From: Campylorhamphus procurvoides
Lineage: Eukaryota > Chordata > Aves > Passeriformes > Dendrocolaptidae
DNA length: 64,000 bases
Assembly: GCA_013396655.1 (NCBI GenBank)
Contig: WBMV01005968.1
Coordinates: 1 to 64,000 of the forward strand
Direction of reading: 5' to 3'
In this document: piece by piece, positions 11,149 to 22,328 of the stretch
Position numbering within the stretch: the first letter of the stretch is position 1
Layout of the letters: each line of letters starts with the position of its first letter
Notes under the pieces: model-generated
Databases searched by the model: none
What the model was told of the DNA's origin: nothing
Seen by the model: the letters and a program-made list of their open reading frames with translations, nothing else
Made by a program: the position numbers and the translations under genes

Positions 11149-11492
11149 AAAGTGCTCTCCAATATATCACTGCAATTAATTGCAATTAAATTGCTGAGGA
11201 GGAAGATCCTAATGGGGATGAACAGATTTATTCCCATTTTCAACTCCCACATCAGGACTGCTTCAAAGATTACCCAGTCCCAGCCCTGTTCTGAAGCTTC
11301 AAACAAGCCCAGAGTCAGGACTGAAACGTGCTCTTCTTGTTCTCTCATCTGGTGCAAAATTTGGATTTCATGGGTAAGAAAGACATTGCAGTGTTTACAT
11401 GGGAGGAAAGAACACTTTTCCTGCACTGAGATGTTGAAGAAAAACACGATTTATGTCAGCTTTTAACTGGAAATTGAACTTTTTTTCAGGTT
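11149..11492 (-). repeat. repeat X, copy 1 (unidentified, CR1-linked)
   Basis: About 340 bp matching 20590-20933 with roughly six substitutions and one indel up to 'AACTGGAAAT', then weaker similarity to 'CAGGTT'. It is AT-rich and not CR1. The strand given is that of the attached CR1, so X would be the 5' part of a composite X-CR1 element. Open frames over it do not resemble any protein known to me. Confidence 0.85.
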
Positions 11493-13682
11493 ATCAAGGC
11501 AGCCTTTTCAGTGTTTTGGGTCAAATGTTTCCTATCAGATTTCTGTTATTTTCAGAAGAAGCAAATAGATTTGAGTTCACTGGATTTGATTGCATTTACA
11601 TTCCTTGGGAAATGTTGACCTTTAGAATAAATTAATTTCAAGCAAAAAAACCCCCAACAAATCAGATTGAGACATTTCAGAGAAAGAACTTCCCCAAACA
11701 GGTAAATACCAGTCGATTCTGTGATAAACTCGAGGGTTTGCATTTTGGCAGAAAAGCAAATTATTGAAACTAATTGCTTGAGTTCCCCAGCTGAAAACTC
11801 ATCATCAAAACATGCAAAGTCAGTCATATCTCTATTTCCAGGCTCTAAACCCCACGAGGACACAGCTTGTTGTGCCATGAAATGTATTCAGGGTGTGCAT
11901 TGTGAGGTCTCACAATGCCAATGAAATTTTCCCTGCTATGGGACAGAGTCATCAAACCATTTCAATTCACCTCCCAGGCAGGAGGAGAGATCTAAAGAGG
12001 GAAATCCCCACCCTGAAGGATGTTTTGGTGTGAGGGGGATCATTATTTGTTAATTAACCCTGGTTTATGTGCCTTCTCACAGGCTCAGAGAAGGCAGAGA
12101 TCTCTTCCAGCAGAAGAGGACAGGGAGGGTTGTCCTACAGAAGAACTTTGAGGGTCTCTCGGCCTGCAGCTCCTTTTGGACAATCTGCAGGTCCAAGTGG
12201 AGCAACCAGGAGCAAAACCAAGGCAGCAGAAGATGCTGTCCAAGTGCTGCTGAGTGAGTTCCACCCCTGGAGGGCTCAGGGAACCCTTGGGGAGCAGCTG
12301 GCAGGGACTGCCTGGGGCTCACACACTTCATTTCCACCCCTCGTGTTACCTCTCCAACGTAGGCATGAAGAACAAACCCCTGAACTTTGCTAGAAGGGAC
12401 TTCTCCCTATTTTTCTTTTCCAAAATCTGAGGTGCTCAGAGATCTGCAGAAGGGACAAATGTCTTTATTCCAAATTTCAGCAAGCCCTTGGGATGGGATG
12501 TAGGTGCCAGCAAGTTACCAATCCCAAGCCATGGGAGGGAATTTCCCAAGAATTTACCCAGCAGAAGGAAAATTCCTGGCTTTGGCTGAGTCCCTTTTGC
12601 CAGAGAAACATTTATTTCAATATTAAAGCAAATAAATAAGAAGGAATCCGTGCAGGACAATGTAAGAAGTGTTAAAACCCCTGCCAGCCTCCTGCAGCGA
12701 GTCCAAACTTGTGGCACAGCAAGTGTTGCAAATGGTGTGTCCTGACCAAAAAGTTGTTAGAGATGTTTCCTAATTAAACTGGAATTAATTTCAGAGCAAA
12801 AAGCTCTTTTGAACTGGAATAATGAGAAGCCTCAGCTCATGAATATCTACATTTTCATGTTTGAGAATTGCTCAGCTTCACTTCTATCCAACATTTCAGG
12901 GTTGGTCACTGTCCCCTCCCCCAGGGTGGGACTGCACACACCTGGAAGGAGTTTCTGATGTTTGTGGGCTGCCCTTATGGGTTTGTCTCCAATATTTTAC
13001 CTCTGTTAAGTTATCTCTGGTTCTGGGGCAGGACCTGAGGCTGGAGGGGGGTCAGTGGAGACCCTGGGGTAGGTCTGTGTCCTGATTCCAGCAGGTTCCC
13101 TTGGACTGCCCCCCAAAGGAGCACCTGGGCACAGGGAAATGCTCTCCTGCCCATAAATCAGAGATTTTATTCTTCCCTATAAACCCTTCAGCCAAACCAG
13201 CTGGAAAAACGTCTCCCTCCACCAATAAACCACAATTTCCTCCCTTCCCTTCATCCCCTTTTTTCCTTTTGCCAATTAAAAACTCCAATAACATGTGGCT
13301 ACAACCCCCAGCTAAATCCCTGGGAACGCATTACAATAATTACCTGGAGCAGGATTTCCCTTTCTTTACATCAGCCATTAATATTAAAATTCATCCTGGG
13401 AGCAGTTAAGGATGAGCACACAGGTAGCAGATCTTTCCTGTCACAGCAGCCTCTTTCCAAACAGGTAAATCCTGCAGCACATCCAGCATGCCAGGGAACC
13501 AAAATTCCTGGAAACATCTGGAGTCCACCCCTGGAGTGTTTCTGGGAGTATTTCTGCTCCTTCATCCCTTCCAGAAGCAGCAAAGAGCTGTGAGAGATGC
13601 AACAACCTGCCCTGCCACTGCTGTTTCTATAGATCAGCAACTGGGGGTGGGGAACCTTAAAAAAAGGGAAGAAGGGGGAAAA
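11493..13682. other. unique sequence, nothing recognised
   Basis: AT-rich patches occur at 12045-12060 (TTGTTAATTAACCC) and 12765-12850. A 108-codon frame at 12067-12393 shows no family resemblance. A homopolymer A run occurs near 13660. Confidence 0.45.
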
Positions 13683-14427
13683 TGTGTTATTTCATGTCCT
13701 AGTTACAGTGGTCAGGACCAGATTGTCACCGTGTGGGTGTCCCCAGGACTGTGTGTTCTCCACCCTCTGTGCCAGTTCTGATGGGCTGGTAATGATGGGT
13801 CGTTGGCAGCAGCTGCCCAGGGCACACCTGGCACCTCTGGGCACAAACTGGGTGTTAAAGAGCCCTGTGAGACAGGGCAGTGTTTCTGTCCTTACACCAG
13901 TGACTGAGCTGGGATAACTCCCCTCTGGGGAGGCACCAGCACCTTCACAACCACCTAAGGGGTCGTGTCTGCTCATGGGCCATCAAGGATTCCCAAAATA
14001 TCCCAGGACTCACCGAGTAAATCCCCCACTGTGGAACTCCCCACCCTGGGGGAGGGGCTGGGCATTCCCACCTGACCCTGAGCGTGGATAACCTTGGGCT
14101 TTGGGGACTTCTGGTACCACTGGTGGCATCCAGAGGAGGAGCAGAACCTCAACAGGGCTGTGCCTGGGACCATCATCCTCACCAACAGGTTTCCTTTCCT
14201 TTCCTTTTGCACTCAGGGGGCTCATGTGGGGCTCAGCACAGGGACCAACGGACACCACTGTGTTTGTGCCCCAGAGTGTTGGGTTATACATCTGTCTTTG
14301 AGGGTTAAACCCAGTTTCTCTTTGTATCATTGTATTTATTGTAATCTTTTAATAAATTCTAACTCTGGCTTGTAATCTCTTTTTGAGTTGAGTCCATTTC
14401 TCCTGCCTCTTTACCTTGAACCCAGCA
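13683..14427 (+). mobile_element. probable solo LTR of an endogenous retrovirus
   Basis: About 745 bp beginning TGTGTTATTTCATG and ending near 'CCTTGAACCCAGCA', consistent with TG..CA LTR termini. Near the 3' side is a T-rich stretch with AATAAA followed by 'TCTAACTCTGGC' and 'TTTTTGAGTTGAGTCC', an arrangement I associate with passerine ERVL-type LTRs. No second LTR, primer-binding site, polypurine tract or gag/pol frame adjoins it, so it is called solo. I could not find convincing target-site duplications, so the ends are approximate. Confidence 0.55.
14351..14356 (+). promoter_or_regulatory. LTR polyadenylation signal
   Basis: AATAAA preceded by T-rich sequence, about 70 bases before the proposed LTR 3' end, as expected for an R-region poly(A) signal. 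This supports plus orientation of the LTR. Confidence 0.5.
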
Positions 14428-14747
14428 CCTTCCAACATCAGCCACCCAGTGCCCATTTGCTGGCCCTTGTTTAGCCCAGCATTTAATGAGGCAGCAAACA
14501 CAGCGAGCCCTTCGAGCCACACAACCCTCCACTTAATGAGATTAAAGTGGGATTTACAACCCAGCTCGGCCCTTTCCTTGCCTCCCCTGGGCTGTGCCCC
14601 GGGTGTTGGGAGCAAACCTTACCCTCAGCTTTGGGGGAAGCTCTGGAAGCAGAATCCAAGCCCCCAAAATCCCTGGGACTGACCACAGCAGGAAAGAGGG
14701 TTAGTACTTGTTTTGTATTGCTGCTGTCTTGGCTCGCTTCAGGAGAG
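14428..14747. other. unique sequence, nothing recognised
   Basis: Mixed composition between the LTR and the purine-rich array. No repeat or exon is recognised. Confidence 0.5.
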
Positions 14748-14989
14748 GCTGGGAAGGGGATGGGAAGGATCTGGGAAGAGGATGGGAAGGGGATGGGAAA
14801 AGGATGGGAAGGGGATGGGAAAAGGATGGGAAGAGGATAGGAAGAGTCTGGGAAGAAGATGGGAAAAGTCTGGGAATGGGAAGAGGATGGAAAGGGGCTG
14901 AGAGTGGGAAGGGGCTGGGAAGAGGATGGGAAAGGGATGGGAAGAGAATGGGGACAGGAGGGGAAGAGGATGGGAAGAGGGTGGGAAAA
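14748..14989. repeat. purine-rich GGATGGGAA minisatellite
   Basis: About 240 bp of almost pure purine on the plus strand, made of degenerate 10-14-bp units around GGATGGGAAGGG and GGATGGGAAAA. Repeated GGG runs with 2-8 base spacers make G-quadruplex or triplex formation plausible. Open frames on both strands are by-products of the repeat. Confidence 0.93.
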
Positions 14990-17130
14990 CTACCCCAAAT
15001 CCATTGACAACCCCCAGGATAACCCAGAAAACCGCCAAATTCCTCTAATTTCTCCTAGAAATGCCTCAAGTTGTGCCTAAAGCCCTCAGGGCTTTTTCCT
15101 GCTTTTCCACCAACAGTGACTGAAGAAGTTTTGGCCACAGCCCTGCGAGGGGGGCACTTCATCCCAAATTTTTCCTTCCTGTGGCTGGAACTGGGGCTGA
15201 AAGGATCCCCACCCTGCAGCATTCCCTGAGTGGGAATGGACCCTCAGGATCCTGGAGTCACCCCCTGGCCCCAAATCCCACCCCATGCCTTTCCCAGCAT
15301 GGCCTGAGCATTTCTGCTGACACAATAACCCATCTTTTATCCCTGTCAGCACCATAAAAACAACACAACTCCAGAGCCTCAGGCACCCTCAATACAAATG
15401 TGTCAGTGGGATTTTAATCCCTCAGCATTCCTGGCTGGATCTGGAGCAGGAGCAGGGCTGGAACCATCAGAGGGGGTTTGCTCAGCTCCCGAGTGCTGCA
15501 TAAGGACTAAGAGCTACTCTTATTATTTTTCTGATCTCAGGCTGGTTTTTCCTTGCTGGGGGTCGGGAAATGTTTCGCTGTTTCCTTTCAAAATCACAAA
15601 AATTGGAGACTTGATTTCCCCCCACACCTCTAAGAGCCAGGGTATGAAGAAAAACACAAGCTGTGATTCTCAGCAGAGAGAATTGTGTCCCAGTCGCTCC
15701 TCCAGAGAGGTTTAGGATTTTTCAGTGGAACTCTGAGTTGTCAAAAAAATCAATTTCCCCCTGAAGCATCCCAGTTTTGGTGAAAAGTTTGTTGCTCCTA
15801 AGTCACGTTATCTCAGGAGCAACCAGGATTCCCAAAACTCTCACAAATCCCTCAGCATTGCCACAACCACTCGTGTCCCCTGGCCCTGCAACAGAGAAAG
15901 AGCAACTTTGCCATCCTGCAGGAATTCTGGAAGCTCAGAATTTACTTTGCTCCTTGGTGGGATGAGCCTGAGTCTCTTCATTTCTTTTATTCTTAGTGCT
16001 GAAAGACACTGAGCCCAAACCAGAGGACGTTTCTGTGGGATGTGGAGGAGAAACACCCAGAAATGCAGCATTTGAACAACTCTTTTGTTGGGTCCTTTCC
16101 AACCATTTCCACTTGTGGGCTCTGACAGGAATCCACTCCAATTAGTGCAGGCTTTACCTGGGGCTGCCTCCAGTCAATCCCCCCTCGTGGCTTTGCTCCC
16201 CTTTTGTGCTGAGAACGAGCAATCAGCCAAATTCTTGGTAGGGGAATTGAACCTTTCTCTTTGGGCTTGGTGGTTTTTTTGCAGGTTCTTTTATCCCCTT
16301 TCACTTCCATAGGCAGAAGGGGGATTTTTTTCACCTGAAGGCTTACTGGTTTTATTTTTGCTGTAGAAAGGATTAAAAAAAAAAAAAGAGGCAAATTGCA
16401 AACTCAAGGTAATTTATCTGATAGAGCTGTAAAGAACAACACCAAGAAATTCGGGTGATTAGAAAATGGGGGAAGGCTGGACAGGGAAACCCCACTCAGA
16501 GCCCTTTGCAAGGTGATTTTTAAGGTTTCCCCACCCCCGAGGCAAACTAAAGAGGACAGGATTTTGGGGTGTTGGCTGTCTTTATAAACCATTCCCCCAG
16601 TTGCTCTCAGACCTCTGAACTGAAGCCCAGAAAACGACAGGATGGTTTAAGGTCCTGTTCTTTACTCAATCCATCCTTCATCCCAGTTCTGTGAGGCCTG
16701 TGGAAGTCCCTGTAAGAAATATTACACCCTGCCAGAGTTTCAGATGTCAAAACACACACTTTGCACCTCTCAGCGATGTTCACAGGCGAATTCCCTCAGC
16801 CCAGCCACGCATTTAGCAGTTTTTACATTCCCTGCTTTCTGTCTGACTTGACAGAGGCATTTGAAGGGATGTGTCAGAGATCTCCTCTCAGCAGGAGGGT
16901 TTTCCTGCCTGTACCTGCTCTGCCAGGATCCCCAGAGCGTGGGAATTCACATCTGCAGCTCTGAACTTTCTCTGCTGGCTCAGAGCTTTGCAGTATCACT
17001 CAGCAATCTTTCTCTGCTGGTGGCAGGGGGCAATCCCAGCCTTGCAATGAAGTCCCACAAATCCCAGTGGGATGGCAAAGGGGACTGGGAAAAGGTGAAA
17101 CCCCTGGGTTAAGATAAGGACAGTTTAATA
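14990..17130. other. unique sequence with one A13 run
   Basis: An A homopolymer lies at about 16375-16387. No retropseudogene body is recognisable upstream of it. Nothing else stands out. Confidence 0.45.
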
Positions 17131-17503
17131 ATGGAATCATGGAATGGTTTGGGTTGGAAGGGACCTTAAAGCTCATCCAGGGGCAGGGACACCTCCCACC
17201 AGCCCAGGGTGCTCCAACCTGGCCTTGGACACTTCCAGGGATCCAGGGGCAGCCACAGCTTCTCTGGGCACCCTGTGCCAGGGCCTGCCCACCCTCCCAG
17301 CCAGCAATCCCTCCCCAATATCCAAACTAAAACTATTCTCTGGCAGTTTGAACCATTCCTTCTTGTCCTATCGCTCCAGTTCCTGTTCAATATTCCCTCT
17401 CCAGCTCTCCTGGAGCCCCTGCAGAGCCTGGGAGGTGCTCTGAGCTCTCCACACAACCTTCTCCTCTCCAGGCTGAAGAGCCCCAGCCCCCTCAGCCTGA
17501 GAA
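17131..17503 (-). mobile_element. CR1 LINE fragment, ~370 bp
   Basis: Tail at left (ATGGAATCATGGAATGG), then the antisense 3' UTR through 'CCAGGGATCCAGGGGCAGCC', 'CACCCTGTGCCAGGGCCTGC', 'TTCTCCTCTCCAGGCTGAAG' and 'CCCCCTCAGCCTGAG'. A short deletion after the tail removes the usual 'CACCCAGTGCCACCCCTGCC' block. Confidence 0.95.
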
Positions 17504-17597
17504 AGAACATAAAATATTATTATAAGAATAAGGAAGAGGAGAGAGAGAGGGACCAAAGCCAAGAGAGACAAGTGATGCCCAAAGAAGCTGCTCAGCA

Positions 17598-18050
17598 CCC
17601 CCAGTTTATATTCTGGGATGTGGAATATCCCCCAGTTTATGGTCTGGGATGTGGAACATCCCCAGTTTATGGTCTGGGGTATGGAATATCCTAGTTTATA
17701 TCCTGGGATGTGGAATATCCCCAGTTTATATTCTGGGATGTGGAATATCCCCAGTTTATGGTCTGGGAGGTGGAATATCCCCAGTTTAAATTCTGGGATA
17801 TGGAATATCCTCAGTTTATATTCTGGGATGTGGAATATCCCCAGTTTATGATGTGGTATGTGGAATATCCCCAGTTTATATTCTGGGATATGGAATATCC
17901 CCAGTTTATATTCTGGGATGTGGAATATCCCCAGTTTATGGTCTGGGAGGTGGAATATCCCCAGTTTTTATTTGGGATGTGGAATATCCCCAGTTTATGG
18001 TCTGGGATGTGGAATATCCCCCACTTTATGGTCTGGGATGTGGAATATCC
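17598..18050. repeat. 30-bp minisatellite, ~15 units
   Basis: The units contain CCCCAGTTTAT, a 3-4 base variable part, TCTGGGATGTGGAATAT, and repeat about 15 times. Because 30 is a multiple of three, each frame gives a 10-residue repeat (for example MWNIPSLYSG), and all plus frames plus one minus frame are open. Variants are mainly at the ATA/GGT position after TTT and at GATGT/GATAT/GAGGT. There is no sign that it is translated. Confidence 0.97.
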
Positions 18051-19551
18051 CTCTGGCCAGGTCAGATGAGCTGTCCTGGATCTGCTCCCTCCCAACTTTG
18101 TGTCACCTCCTCACTGCCAGAGCACAGGACACTGAAAACTCCTTGGCTCAAACACCACTCAAAGCACAACTGAAGCATCAGTGTGTTATCAGCATTATTT
18201 TCACCCAATATGCAATATTTATATATTCTCATTAAATGTTTGTTAAATATTTATATATATTTTATCCACGGTATGCTTAATATTTTATATGAATATGTAA
18301 TTATCATTATTTTCATGCTTAATCAAAAACTCAGCTGCTAGGAAGAAAATAAGTCTCTCCAAAGCCAGGGCAGCTGGATACAATTCCACTTGCACTGGAA
18401 CAGCGCCAGAGGATTATTTCTCCTAGGAAAGCCTTTCCTTTTTTTACCAAAAAAACCCCCAGCAGAGTGAGAGGATAACAAGTTTCTCAGGTGTCCCTGA
18501 ACCCTCCAGTGATGTCACTTCTCCTCCTGCTATTCCCTTTCATCTGGACAAGGCTTACTGAGGAATAATTAGGGAAACCTTTTGCCCCCGTGAAAATGTG
18601 ACTCTTAAAGGCCCCAAATTTCCATTTTTTCATAAAAGCCCCACAGAAATGAAGATTTGAGCCCCAAGGATTGGACTGTTTGGATCAGGTGCTCCCTGGT
18701 TTGAGCCACAGAGGGGCAGGGAAACACTAAACTGCTTTGCTGCTCCTCCTGCAGAGGAAACACAAGCTGATCCTGATGCAAAAATAAACACAGCAGCCCA
18801 GCCTCGTAAATAATTTGTGCTTCCCAGGTGAGTTCTCTCCACCAAGAACACAGGAGATCATGCAGGGAGAGAGGGAACTACAACCTCAACCTCCTTGTGG
18901 TGAGGAGAGGCTGATGCTTCAATTATTTAGGTGGCCTTTAAATATTTAGCTTGGCATTTGTGCCCTTAAGGAAACTCTAGTTAGCACTTCCCCACCGTGA
19001 GGAGCCAAGCATTTATTCATGGAATCAATAGGAACAGGGAGCAGGAATGCTGGCTCTGAGGGGGCCAGGGGTCAAGGGATTCAGGGTTTGGAGCCCTTAG
19101 ACAAGTCCGTGGATTTGGAAGGGTCTGGAATCAAAGGGTAATTCCAAGGAGCAGGGAGGGATCCAAGAGGGAAGCTGAGCACCACAAGGTGTGTGTGTGG
19201 GGGGGGATTGCAGGATGGATAAAACCCCACATCCCTGCTCTGAGGGTCAAACTGAAGCCACTGGAGGAGTTTGGGACATTCCTGTGCTGCTCCTGACAGA
19301 GGTGCTGCCTGTGTCAGACCTCCAGCAGCAGGAGCTGAACCCGGTGCTGGTAGCATAAAATAGGGAATATTTAGGGCTTCCCCGAGAATCCTGTTCATGG
19401 GGAACATAAAGCAGGGCCAAAGAGAGGGATATAAAAGTTATTGGCTCTGCCCTGGGCAACCTCATTTCATGGTAGGGTAGGAGAGTCTGGATTCCTTTGG
19501 CATCATCAGCCCCTTTTCAACAACCACAGTGGGAAGGATCCTTCCAAAGCA
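18051..19551. other. unique sequence with AT-rich patch
   Basis: Positions 18185-18315 are strongly AT-rich (ATTTATATATTC, AATATTTATATATATTTT). A GTGTGTGTGGGGGGGG run lies at 19189-19206. No gene is recognised. Confidence 0.45.
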
Positions 19552-19718
19552 GGGGAGCTTCCCCTTGTCCTGTCCCTCAGTCCCTGGGAGCAGATCCCAA
19601 CCCCCACCTGGCTGTCCCCTCCTGTCAGGGAGATGGAGAGGGCAATAAAGTCCCCCTTGAGCCTCCTTTTCTCCAGGCTGAACATCCCCAGCTCCCTCAG
19701 CTGCTCTTCATAGGACTG
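19552..19718 (-). mobile_element. CR1 LINE internal fragment
   Basis: Antisense CR1 without the 3' tail: 'CCCCTTGTCCTGTCCCTCAG', 'CTCCTTTTCTCCAGGCTGAA', 'CCCCAGCTCCCTCAGCTGCT'. It is truncated on both sides, so it was rearranged after insertion. Confidence 0.9.
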
Positions 19719-20530
19719 ATAAAAAAAATAAATATTCAAAGACATACCCAAGCCATGTTTTCTCTGCATTGATGCACAGCACCATCAGCTCCTGCCAGAT
19801 GAACTTGCAACACCCTCCTCAGGGCTGTTTACATCCTTAACGTGTCACTGGGAGCTTTCTACACTCAACCATCAAATTATCCCTTCACAGGAAGGCAAGA
19901 AGGGAGAATTACAGTCATCAGCAAAGAGAACACAAAGAGAAAGGAAGGTTGCAATCGAAGGAAAGCCTCCAAAAGTTGAAAGTCATTCGTTCTCCTTTCT
20001 AGAAAGCTCCAAGAGAAGTTCATCACCCTCTTGTTAAGGTGACAAGGCCAGCTGGGGTAGGTGGGGTGTCCTGTCTCAGCCTGACTTGACTGAGATGAAC
20101 TGTCTGGGGGTGAATCCTCTCAGGTCCTCAGAACTCAGCTCCAGGGTGGGCATTGTGCCCCCCTGCCTTCTCCACACCCCCTACACGTGTGGGAAGGGAG
20201 GTGGCACTGGAACCCTTCCCAGGGGTCCTGCAGCTCGGCCCCAGTTGGCTTTAGGAACTGGGAGCACCCCTTGCCTTCCCCAGTGCCACAGAGCCACGGC
20301 AGGGCTGTGACAATGCCCATGGGACACTTGTTTGCACAGCCAGAGAATTTCATCCATGCACATTCCTCATTTAGCATTTGACACTAATTAGGGAAGAGTA
20401 TTTTATTCTCAATTATCCAGCTTCATAGATTACCCCTCAAACTTCAAATGGTCATGGTATTGTTTCCATTATTTCCCTTTTTTTGTTGCACTGTAGGTAT
20501 TTCTGCTCCTGTTGAACCTTTGAAGGGAAT
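19719..20530. other. unique sequence, nothing recognised
   Basis: A short A-rich run lies at 19722-19732. No repeat or exon is recognised. Confidence 0.5.
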
Positions 20531-20589
20531 TGCCCCATGCTTGGACCTTGGACACTCCCAGGGCTGGGGCAGCCCCAGCTCCCCTGGGC
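20531..20589 (-). mobile_element. CR1 stub joined to repeat X
   Basis: Only about 60 bp of antisense CR1 ('CCTTGGACACTCCCAGGG' then 'GGGGCAGCCCCAGCTCCCCT'), lacking the 3' tail that nearly all CR1 insertions keep. It meets repeat X at the same CR1 position as the 11-kb copy. Confidence 0.8.
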
Positions 20590-20933
20590 AAAGTGCTCTC
20601 CAATATATCACTGCAATTAATTGTAATTAAATTGCTGAGGAGGAAGGTCCTAATGGGGATGAACAGATTTATTCCCATTTTCAACTCCCACATCAGGACT
20701 GCTTCAAAAATTCCCCAGTCCCAGCCCTGTTCTGAAGCTTAAAACAAGCCCAGAGTCAGGACTGAAACGTGCTCTTCTTGTTCTCTCATCTGGTGCAAAA
20801 TTCGGATTTCATGGGTAAGAAAGACATTGCAGTGTTTACATGGGAGGAAAGAACACTTTTCCTGCACTGAGATGTTGAAGAAAAACACGATTTATGTCAG
20901 CTTTTTAACTGGAAATGGCACTTTCTCCAGGTT
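20590..20933 (-). repeat. repeat X, copy 2 (unidentified, CR1-linked)
   Basis: About 98% identical by eye to 11149-11492. Both copies begin AAAGTGCTCTCCAATATATC directly after CR1 sequence and end around TTTAACTGGAAAT. Copy number beyond these two cannot be judged from this window. Confidence 0.85.
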
Positions 20934-21529
20934 CACACCCCACAACCTGTGCCAGTGTGGGTAAAACCCAAATTTTCTGTGTCCACTGAGCAGCAGGATC
21001 CTCCTGCCTGTGCCAGCAGGGATTGACCTACACAGGCACCACCCTGGGGTAAGAGAGAAATGCTGTAAAAACCAGATGAGCCCAAGGGCCAAACTCATCT
21101 TTTTTGCTGGCCGCTGTTTAACAGGACAAATGAAACAACCCCAACCTGCAGCATCACAAATCAAGGACAGAATTTCCTCTCCAGTGTTTGATCACACAAA
21201 TATTGATGTGAGACCACGAGCCTCGAGAGGATCAGAATTCTCTGCAGTACCCAAAATGCTTTCCTTAAAACTTTATCCTTTGAAGCATCAGCTGGTTCCA
21301 GCAGACCAGAGAATCCATAATTTTCCATTAAAGCACTTCCTACTCAATATTTAGGAAGGGGGAGATCCAGAGGAGAGCCGAGCCAGATGTTTGCCACAGC
21401 TGGCAGGGGGTTGGTTTGCTGAGCAGGTCACCAGTGGGCAAAAGCCTTTGGGTTCTGCATTCTTGCACAAAATTACAGTGCAAGAACCTGCTTGGGGCCA
21501 GCCAGGAGTGCTGCACTTCTTTTGTCTTT
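20934..21529. other. unique sequence, nothing recognised
   Basis: Mixed composition with no repeat or exon recognised. Confidence 0.5.
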
Positions 21530-21700
21530 CCCCAGGAATGATATTCATAATCATTTGGATATTCAAACAAATCTTAATTGTGATTTAATGGCTGGCACCG
21601 TAATTAGCCTCCAGGGAAAAGTGCTTTCAATTAACCAGTGTAAACATCCCATTTGTTACACCATTACATGTTCTGCTAAATCTCCTGATTAAGAGCTGGG
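21530..21700. other. candidate conserved non-coding element
   Basis: Repeat-free AT-rich block with several homeodomain-type cores (CTTAATTGTGATTTAATGG at 21572-21590, CCGTAATTAGCC, TTCAATTAACC) and a TGTAAACA forkhead-type core (21640-21647). No open frame of note. Confidence 0.3.
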
Positions 21701-22078
21701 AGTCAAATCGTGGGGCCAGAATTCCTGGCACAGAGGGGAAACATGGGTGGGATTGGAGATGGTCCCTTTTCTCCTCTGCATGTGCCAGTGTGCCAGTGTG
21801 TGCCAATGTGCCAGTGCCTGGTGTGTGCTGCTGCTGTGAATGGGAAGGGAGGGCTGTGTTCAGGACTTTGGTGGTGGGCACTGCCCTGGCTCTGATCCAT
21901 TCCAGCATGGCTAATCTTGCTCCTGTGCCTGGACCCCAGTAAATCCACAGCACAGAATGGATCTGCACAAGCTTCAGCATGGGATAAAAGGGCAATCCCA
22001 GGACCATGATGCATGGGAAAACCTCAGTGCCTTATGGCCTTACTCTATTTGTTATATTATATGACCTTATTATATTTA
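21701..22078. other. unique sequence with short TGTGCCAG repeats
   Basis: Positions 21780-21820 contain four near-repeats of TGTGCCAGTG. Nothing else is recognised. Confidence 0.5.
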
Positions 22079-22328
22079 ATGGCCTCAAGTTGCACCAAAG
22101 GAGTTTGAAAGTAGATATTAGGAAAAATTCCTTCATGGAAAAGGTTGTAACCCATAAGAACAGGCTGCCCAGGGCAGTGGTAGACTCACCACCCCTGGAA
22201 GTGTTCAAAAACCCTGGGATGTGGCACCTGGGGACATGGGACAGTGCTGAACATGGTGCTGGTGCTACACTGATGATTGGACTGAGGAGCTTAAAGACCT
22301 TTTCCAGCCTTAATGATTCTGGGATTCT
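22079..22328 (+). mobile_element. CR1 LINE fragment, ~250 bp
   Basis: A subtype seen less often here: 'ATGGCCTCAAGTTGCACCA', 'AGATATTAGGAAAAATTCCT', 'AGAACAGGCTGCCCAGGG', 'GATTGGACTGAGGAGC', then 'CCTTAATGATTCTGGGATTC'. The TAGATATTAGG block makes it resemble the classical chicken CR1 consensus more than the 1488-type copies. Confidence 0.94.

Noticed and set aside
10567..11466. 299-codon plus-strand open frame
   Set aside because: It runs through the CR1 at 10308-10798, unique DNA, an inverted CR1 and repeat X. A frame that crosses several unrelated elements in both orientations cannot be one gene.
16375..16387. Poly-A tail of a processed pseudogene
   Set aside because: No gene-like sequence, frame or polyadenylation signal is visible upstream of the A run.
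17618..18235. Overlapping plus-strand repeat-protein frames
   Set aside because: All three frames of the 30-bp minisatellite are open, which shows that openness follows from unit composition and not from selection on a protein.
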